In this document: piece after piece, positions 24,267 through 29,120 of the stretch | Position numbering within the stretch: the first letter of the stretch is position 1 | How the letters are laid out: each line of letters opens with the position of its first letter | NCBI GenBank assembly: GCA_024640585.1 | Contig: JAHEEQ010000127.1 | Coordinates: 1 to 29,120 of the forward strand | Reading direction: 5' to 3' | Length of the DNA stretch: 29,120 bases | Origin: Micrococcales bacterium | Lineage (GTDB): Bacteria > Actinomycetota > Actinomycetes > S36-B12 > UBA5976 | Position numbers and translations under genes: made by a program | Notes under the pieces: model-generated | What the model was told of the DNA's origin: nothing | Database searches by the model: none | Seen by the model: only the letters and a program-made list of their open reading frames with translations

Positions 24267-25485
24267 TTAAGAGGAATCTTGCGTCATTTTCTGCGAGAGG
24301 ACGAGAGCGAATGAAATTATCAATAAATATCTCATGATTGCGGTTCCGCCATGCAAATTGTCGGCTATCGGATTTTCAACTTGGTTACCTCGCGTAGCAC
24401 TCAAATTGGTCACCCAATTCTGAAAATATGTGATTCTGAAGAGCAACTCAATCCCTTGCCATGCACCATAAATATATGTGGCAGGCATGATGTATTTCTT
24501 CGGCAATGAAGCAATTGTTATGACTGCGATAGGCGCCAACCACAGTACATATTGCATCGAGTATTGCTTCCCAAAGTATGTGAAGCAAAACATCGTGAAG
24601 AAGGCAGTTTGAGCGAGCGAAAGATTTACTTTTCTCTTGAGCAGGAAGAGGATGAAGGCGCCAAATAGTGCAATATTAAGAACATAGTAGAGAGGGTTGG
24701 AGTAAATCTGGCCTAAGCCTAACTTTCCGATTACTGAGTAGATTGATCCATCGCCAAGCCCACGGTTGAAGCTAAATGTGTAGAAGTACTTCCAGCCATC
24801 AAAAGAAACAACCATTACAGGTAAGTTGAATACCAACCATGTGAGTGCTGTAATTCCTAGATATTTCAGTCCTTCTTTAATCTGCTTGCCCTTTAGAAAG
24901 TAGATTCCGATAGGCAATAGAAGTACTAGTGGGAAGAACTTCGCCGCGATAGCAACACCAATCAGGATTGCACTGATATTCCACTTCTCTTTCTCGAAGT
25001 AATAGATCGACGCCACCATCGGTAGCACTGCCCACATATCCCAGTTGAGGTTTAGGGCCATGAAACAAGCAGGTGCCAATACAAATAGGTAAGCAGTCGA
25101 GTTATTTGTGAGATTCTTGATGTAGTAGCCGGTTCCAGCAAAGAAGAGAGCGTGGATGAGCGCGTTAATTCCGAAATAGTTGAGTAGTGGGATTCCACTA
25201 GATGGAGTAATGAATGTTAAGAGCCAGATTGCAACACCTGTGATTGCTGGATATTCGACCGGCAAGAGAGCTGCCATCTGCTCTGAGTTGTGGGTCATAT
25301 GGCCAGTGGTGTTGTCCATCCATAAAGCGCATTCCATAGAACCCTCGGATGTCACTGAACTGTCCGTAGCGGTTTTGGAGGTAGCCGGCGAAAGCGGCGG
25401 CGCGTGCCCAGAGAATTACTGGCCAGGCTGATTTGGTCTTTGCCTTGGCAGCTGCCTGACGTGCGCGCTTGCTCTTACTTGCCAT
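24267..25485 (-). pseudogene. GT87/PimE-like mannosyltransferase with a frameshift near its 5' end
   Basis: ATG 25485 with GGAG 7 nt upstream starts a Lys/Ala-rich N terminus followed by Q-F-S-D-I-R-G-F-Y and W-P-Y-D, the GT87 first-loop pattern with its Asp. That frame then turns to nonsense and stops near 25198. A second frame, one base off, is open from 25355 and becomes sensible at L-P-V-E-Y-P-A-I-T-G, the expected continuation of the same loop. It runs through about nine membrane segments to TAA at 24267. The shift must lie roughly at 25260-25300 and equals one extra base (or two missing). The rest of the protein, including A-A-K-F-F-P and a C-terminal basic tail, looks intact. A polyprenyl-phosphomannose-dependent transferase is the likely parent function. 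An assembly indel is a real alternative to true gene decay. Confidence 0.8.
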
Positions 25486-25623
25486 TGATCTGCTCCAAGA
25501 GGAACTCGGTTGTCTGTGGGGGTAATTCTCGCAGAGGGGTGGAGGTTTTATGGGGAGTGGGTGGTCAGATCTTTGTTGGGTGGGGTATTGAGGTTGTCGG
25601 TGGGTGGTGGGAGGGTTCGAGTC
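25486..25623. other. G-rich divergent spacer
   Basis: Plus-strand G runs are dense from about 25517 to 25615 (for example GGGTGGGG and GGGTGGTGGGAGGG), very unlike the AT-rich surroundings. Four or more G-tracts of three lie close together near 25578-25615, so a G-quadruplex is possible. It separates the broken GT87 gene from the plus-strand small gene. No clear -35/-10 was found. Confidence 0.45.
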
Positions 25624-26070
25624 ATGGTGGAGCGATTCGACAGACTTAGTGCAGATTCAGGTGAAATATCCATCCTAAAACGTGAATTGCACAGAAATTG
25701 CAATGGCTACATGGAAGCTGCTTTAGAAAACAAATACTGGATTGAAGCCATTTGTATAGCTGAGTCACTTATGGCCGATCGGATTGAAAGTTATTTTTTG
25801 AAACATTTTGGTAGTCGAAAAATCACTACTTTAGGTAGGTGGGTGTTCGAATTACTAAAAACTGAATCTATTTCGGATAGAGATAGAAAGCTTTTTATTC
25901 GTGTTAAAGCGTGGGCAGATTCCAGAAATAAAGCCGTCCACGAGTTAGTCAAAGTTTCCGAAAGCAATATAAAACCTTGGCATGAACGCCTCGAAGCGCT
26001 TGAATCAACCGCATGGACGGGAAAACAATTAGCTGCTGAGGTCAAAAATTGGAGTCGAAGAAATCCCTGA
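25624..26070 (+). CDS. Small hypothetical protein with possible HEPN-type R-x4-H motif
   Basis: 148 aa from ATG 25624, chosen because GGAGG sits about 9 nt upstream; the frame opens at 25510 but those codons run through the G-rich spacer. All-helical appearance. Y-M-E-A-A-L...I-A-E-S-L-M-A-D-R-I-E-S-Y is followed near residue 100 by S-R-N-K-A-V-H-E, which fits the R-x4-6-H motif of HEPN ribonuclease domains with the usual Asn after Arg. No partner nucleotidyltransferase antitoxin is adjacent. Lower-G+C codon use than the neighbouring GalE gene suggests separate acquisition. Convergent with GalE, 8 bp apart. The function is unknown. Confidence 0.6.
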   Translation: MVERFDRLSADSGEISILKRELHRNCNGYMEAALENKYWIEAICIAESLMADRIESYFLKHFGSRKITTLGRWVFELLKTESISDRDRKLFIRVKAWADSRNKAVHELVKVSESNIKPWHERLEALESTAWTGKQLAAEVKNWSRRNP

Positions 26071-26078
26071 TTTATTAC

Positions 26079-27056
26079 TCAGAGAAATTTAAACAAACTC
26101 TCCGCACTTGCTTCAAGTGAGTACTTTGAAATAAATCCGATTGCGTTCTTGATTAGCGAAACATCAGCACATAAGAATGCTGGGTCTCCGGCACGACGAT
26201 CCTTCTCTTCTGCCACAACCTCTGGCTTACCAGCTGCAGCACAGACAAGCTTGATTACTTCGCGGACAGAGCCTCCGCGGCCTGTTCCGACATTCATTGC
26301 AAGAGGCAGGGTTGCTGTGGAATCTGCTGCAGCAAGGTGAGCACGTGCGATATCGCGGACATCGACGTAGTCGCGGATGCAGGTTCCATCTGGTGTTGGG
26401 TAATCGGTTCCGTAGATAACAGGTGGTTGGCCTGCCTTGAGCTTGTTGATAACGATGGGCACGAGGTTCTCAACTGAGTTATCCATTAGCTCTGGTGCTG
26501 CTGTGCCTACGACGTTGAAGAAGCGCAGAGATGTTCCGTGGTTACCAGGTGTTGTGAGGAACTTATTTACCTCGCCTTCGGCGGCAAGCTTTGATGCGCC
26601 GTATGGAGAGATTGGGTTCTTCTCATCATCTTCTTTAATTGGGTTTGAATGATCGGGTGCGCCGTAGACGGCTGCGGTGGAAGAGAAGATGAAGTGGTGG
26701 ATGTCGTGGGATGCGATGATCTCGAGCATCTTTGTTGTGGCGTGGAAGTTGACCTCGAAGTATTCGTCGGGCTTCTCCATGGATTCACCGACTGCTTTGA
26801 GCGCTGCGGTGTGGACGATGCCGTAGGGCTTGTATTGCTCGAGGGTCTTGTTAAAGGTGTCGAGGTCGCGGATGTCAGCGACAATCAGTGGGATCTCTTT
26901 GTTGTACTTCTTGCGGAGGTATTCGATGCGTGACTCGAGACCCTGGTAGAGGGAGTCATAGATGACAACGTCTTTGCCGCTTGCAAGGAATTCATCTGCG
27001 ACATGGGATCCGATATAGCCTGCGCCGCCTGTGAGGAGCCATGTCTGTGTTGTCAT
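26079..27056 (-). CDS. galE: UDP-glucose 4-epimerase
   Basis: 325 aa extended SDR. G-G-A-G-Y-I-G-S-H binds NAD. S-S-T-A-A-V-Y-G and S-P-Y-G-A-S-K-L give the Ser and Tyr-x-x-x-Lys catalytic set. L-R-F-F-N-V-V-G and C-I-R-D-Y-V-D-V match GalE. It interconverts UDP-glucose and UDP-galactose (or the N-acetyl forms), supplying galactose donors for cell-surface glycan. G+C and codon use are higher than in the glycan island and resemble the genes to its right. It begins 28 bp after the glyoxalase-like gene and may be cotranscribed with it. Confidence 0.92.
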   Translation of the reverse strand: MTTQTWLLTGGAGYIGSHVADEFLASGKDVVIYDSLYQGLESRIEYLRKKYNKEIPLIVADIRDLDTFNKTLEQYKPYGIVHTAALKAVGESMEKPDEYFEVNFHATTKMLEIIASHDIHHFIFSSTAAVYGAPDHSNPIKEDDEKNPISPYGASKLAAEGEVNKFLTTPGNHGTSLRFFNVVGTAAPELMDNSVENLVPIVINKLKAGQPPVIYGTDYPTPDGTCIRDYVDVRDIARAHLAAADSTATLPLAMNVGTGRGGSVREVIKLVCAAAGKPEVVAEEKDRRAGDPAFLCADVSLIKNAIGFISKYSLEASAESLFKFL

Positions 27057-27084
27057 GGTCTCACTCTACTCTGCGTAATTGTGC

Positions 27085-27729
27085 TTAGTCGAGAACTACA
27101 ACACCGTTAGGTGTTGAGAGGTGCACTGCAACAATGCCTGATTGATCGTCGTTTGTTGATGGATCAACCCACTCGATTGCGATATCGCCAAGTGCTGCAA
27201 GGATTTCATCCTTGAACCAAGAATCTGCAAGCTGATCCTTATCTGCGATAACAATCTTCTCGATCTCTGAAAGAGGTGTGCCATCTTGTGATGGGTGGTC
27301 TGTTGTTAACCACTGAATAAAGAATGGGAACTCGCGAACTTCTGCGATCTCCTTAACGCCGATCTGCTTCCACTTAAGGTCAGAACCAACTGGACGTGTG
27401 CGGTGGCCTTCGATTGATTCGCGACCGAACTTCTGCTCGATCGGTGCGATGTCCTTAGTTGAGAAGACCCAGGTAAACCATCCGCCGCCTTCATTGGCTT
27501 TCTGTGAAACAGCCTTGCCCCATGGAGTTTGTTCTGTCGATGGGTGATCAAGTGGGCAGACAACTTCGATGTATTGACCGTTCTTCAGTGACGCAGTGAA
27601 GTTGCGTGTTCCGAAGCGTGGGTGAATTCCGCCGTCAACGAATGTAGAACCAAGGCGTGAACCGAGGCGCTGCACTGTGTCTGCAAGTTGATCGTGGGAA
27701 GTCACATATGAAACATGGTCTAAACGCAT
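27085..27729 (-). CDS. Glyoxalase-like (VOC) domain protein
   Basis: 214 aa from ATG 27729; a GTG at 27747 is a possible earlier start. R-L-D-H-V-S-Y-V at the start, with its metal-position His, and Y-I-E-V-V-C-P near residue 55 are typical of the glyoxalase-like PF13468 proteins found widely in actinobacteria. The second half (E-K-I-V-I-A-D, later V-A-V-H-L-S-T-P-N-G-V) looks like the second beta-alpha-beta unit. The substrate is unknown. No link with surface-glycan synthesis is evident. Confidence 0.78.
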   Translation of the reverse strand: MRLDHVSYVTSHDQLADTVQRLGSRLGSTFVDGGIHPRFGTRNFTASLKNGQYIEVVCPLDHPSTEQTPWGKAVSQKANEGGGWFTWVFSTKDIAPIEQKFGRESIEGHRTRPVGSDLKWKQIGVKEIAEVREFPFFIQWLTTDHPSQDGTPLSEIEKIVIADKDQLADSWFKDEILAALGDIAIEWVDPSTNDDQSGIVAVHLSTPNGVVVLD

Positions 27730-27742
27730 GGGGAAATTATTC

Positions 27743-27769
27743 ACCACCTTCGGGGGTGGTCATTACCAC
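27743..27769 (-). promoter_or_regulatory. Mutually exclusive hairpins before the glyoxalase-like gene
   Basis: ACCACC (27743-27748) pairs with GGTGGT (27755-27760) across a 6-nt loop. The same GGTGGT can instead pair with ACCAC (27765-27769) across CATT. The element lies between the peptidase stop and the ATG at 27729, with no strong U-run, so an attenuator-like switch or weak terminator is possible. Confidence 0.35.
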
Positions 27770-27789
27770 TGTGAACTAGCCGTTGAAGG

Positions 27790-29120
27790 TTAGGCGGTGC
27801 AGCGCAGGTCTTTGGCGGGCAGTGTGCCGTGCAGGTAGAAGGCATCTACCGCGTCATCAATACAGGCATTTCCGCGCCCTTGGCCGGTGTGACCATCGCC
27901 GACGAATGTCAGTAAGCGTGAATTCGGTAGCAAGCGCGCCAGGCCCTTTGCCCATACATATGGTGTTGCTGGGTCGCCGGTGGTGCCGATGATGACGATT
28001 GTCGCGTTGGTCTTGGTCTTCGTTACCTGTGTTGGTGCAGGTGTTGGGAAGTACTTACAAGTGAGACCGCTATAGGCGATGTATGGACCGAAGACCGGTG
28101 CAACCTTTGCAACCTCTTGCGCATCTTTGCGGATCTGTTGCGGTGTGCGCTCATCTGAGAAATCTAGGCAATCGATGATTGCACCTGAATCAAATTCATT
28201 GTTGGGGTACTGACCATCTTGTTGGCGGCCGGTGTAGAGGTCAGCTAACTCAATATATGAATCACCGTATCCGTTGAGAGCTTCTCTAATTGCTTTACGT
28301 AAATCAGGCCAACCTTCGCCACTGTCATACAGGGCTGAAGCTGTACCGAGAACAAGAAGTGATTCTGTAACTGTGCGACGATCATCTTTGTTTTTGAGTG
28401 GCAGAGGATTTTCTGCTGCGCTATGCCAGAGATTAAGAAGCTCCTCTGTTGCTGCCGCTTGATTACGAGGAAGCGGGCATGAACTTAAAGAGATGCAATC
28501 TTTGATAAAAGCTTGAAGTGCATTATCGAAACCAACTGCTTGAGTCTTAGTTTGTTCAAGACTTGAAATTGTTGGATCGACGGCGCCATCGAGAATAACG
28601 CGACCGATGTTGTTAGGGAAAAGAGTTGCATAGAGTGCACCCATATATGTGCCATATGACTTACCTAAGTAATTCAACTTCTTCTCACCGAGCGCAGCAC
28701 GCAAGATATCCATATCGCGCGCGGCATTTGCGGTGCTAAAAGATGTCAGATGTTCATTCTTGTTAAAGCACTTCTGGATAAATACTTTTGTGTCTGCGAT
28801 CGTCTGCTTGTATTCGGCCAAGGTGTCTGGCTTGCTATCGGATGCATAGTTGGCATCGGTCTCTTGGTCGTTGTAACAGGTAATGGGCGCCGATCTCGAT
28901 ACTCCGCGGGGGTCAAAGCCCACGATGTCATAGCGGTCGGTCAGGTCTGGGTCGAAGATATATTCGGCGTTATAGGCGTAATCCACGCCGGAAGCGCCCG
29001 GTCCACCAGGGTTAATGATCAAGCTGCCGATGCGGTTGGCAGGGTCTTGTGCGGCGTAACGCAGAACCGAAATCTTGAATGTTCCGGTCCTGATGTTTTC
29101 GTAATCGATTGGAACAGCGA
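27790..29120 (-). CDS. TAP-like secreted alpha/beta-hydrolase peptidase (5' part off window)
   Basis: 442 residues are visible; the frame is open to the right edge and the N terminus, with any signal peptide, is missing. N-P-G-G-P-G-A-S-G forms the oxyanion region. G-K-S-Y-G-T-Y is the nucleophile elbow (Ser). G-T-T-G-D-P-A-T-P gives the Asp and G-D-G-H-T-G the His of the triad. A C-terminal TAP-like domain with paired Cys is present. This is the actinobacterial tripeptidyl-aminopeptidase (SlpD/SlpE, CaeA-like) family, which is secreted or lipid-anchored and removes tripeptides from exported proteins and peptides. The stop is at 27790. Confidence 0.9.
   Translation of the reverse strand, partial: AVPIDYENIRTGTFKISVLRYAAQDPANRIGSLIINPGGPGASGVDYAYNAEYIFDPDLTDRYDIVGFDPRGVSRSAPITCYNDQETDANYASDSKPDTLAEYKQTIADTKVFIQKCFNKNEHLTSFSTANAARDMDILRAALGEKKLNYLGKSYGTYMGALYATLFPNNIGRVILDGAVDPTISSLEQTKTQAVGFDNALQAFIKDCISLSSCPLPRNQAAATEELLNLWHSAAENPLPLKNKDDRRTVTESLLVLGTASALYDSGEGWPDLRKAIREALNGYGDSYIELADLYTGRQQDGQYPNNEFDSGAIIDCLDFSDERTPQQIRKDAQEVAKVAPVFGPYIAYSGLTCKYFPTPAPTQVTKTKTNATIVIIGTTGDPATPYVWAKGLARLLPNSRLLTFVGDGHTGQGRGNACIDDAVDAFYLHGTLPAKDLRCTA

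Noticed and set aside
26567..26933. Open frames on both strands within galE
   Set aside because: The Ser/Thr-rich minus frame and the Val/Asp/Gly-rich plus frame are shadows of the well-conserved GalE coding sequence.
1..29120. CRISPR arrays, insertion sequences, tRNA/rRNA genes, att sites
   Set aside because: No regular repeat-spacer pattern, transposase or integrase motif, cloverleaf or rRNA-like stretch was recognised on reading both strands.

Overview
The window looks like the chromosome of a small, fairly AT-rich actinobacterium. The pointers are a TAP-type secreted peptidase, a GT87/DPM/GtrA-rich surface-glycan locus, many leaderless promoters (TANNNT about 5-6 nt before ATG/GTG), dense gene packing, and a Thr/Ala-rich secreted protein with a C-terminal Ala-rich coiled coil. 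A freshwater planktonic lineage such as the Nanopelagicales (acI) is plausible, but that is inference. No rRNA, tRNA, CRISPR array or transposase was recognised.

Layout. (1) 1-3379, minus strand: a highly codon-biased secreted surface (S-layer-like) protein that runs off the left edge, with a structured leader, preceded by an ECF-type sigma factor fused to a membrane anchor and an exported domain. (2) 3549-12065, minus strand: one tight eight-gene operon. In transcription order it encodes a class II aldolase, a tandem double nucleotidyltransferase, GtrA, a DPM/GtrB-like GT2, a small GDPD-fold protein, a fusion of a GT-C-like membrane module with a uridine-kinase/phosphoribulokinase domain, a HAD phosphatase and a PglK-like ABC flippase. 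Most junctions are ATGA overlaps or closer. (3) 12117-23505: a mosaic of single genes or short pairs on alternating strands. They encode GT-C membrane proteins, two GT11 (alpha-1,2-fucosyltransferase-like) enzymes, GT2, GT77-like, GT47/exostosin-like and GT25 enzymes, an unknown GT-A-like protein, an FkbM methyltransferase and a UDP-glucuronate decarboxylase (UDP-xylose synthesis). Convergent partners overlap or abut at their 3' ends, and most divergent partners start from leaderless promoters. (4) 23488-25485: two broken genes, an FkbM methyltransferase with an in-frame TGA and a GT87-like mannosyltransferase with a frameshift. (5) 25624-29120: a small protein with a possible HEPN motif, then GalE, a glyoxalase-like protein and a TAP-like peptidase cut by the right edge. 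These read more like core genome.

Working together. Regions 2 and 3 look like a variable cell-surface glycan island. Region 2 could make an unusual activated polyol or sugar-phosphate unit (aldolase, kinase, phosphatase, nucleotidyltransferase), load sugars on a polyprenyl carrier and flip them (GtrB-like GT2, GtrA, GT-C, PglK-like ABC). Region 3 would decorate the glycan with fucose-like, xylose-like and other residues plus O-methyl groups. The operon with the GT-C/kinase fusion is the best candidate here for an undescribed pathway.
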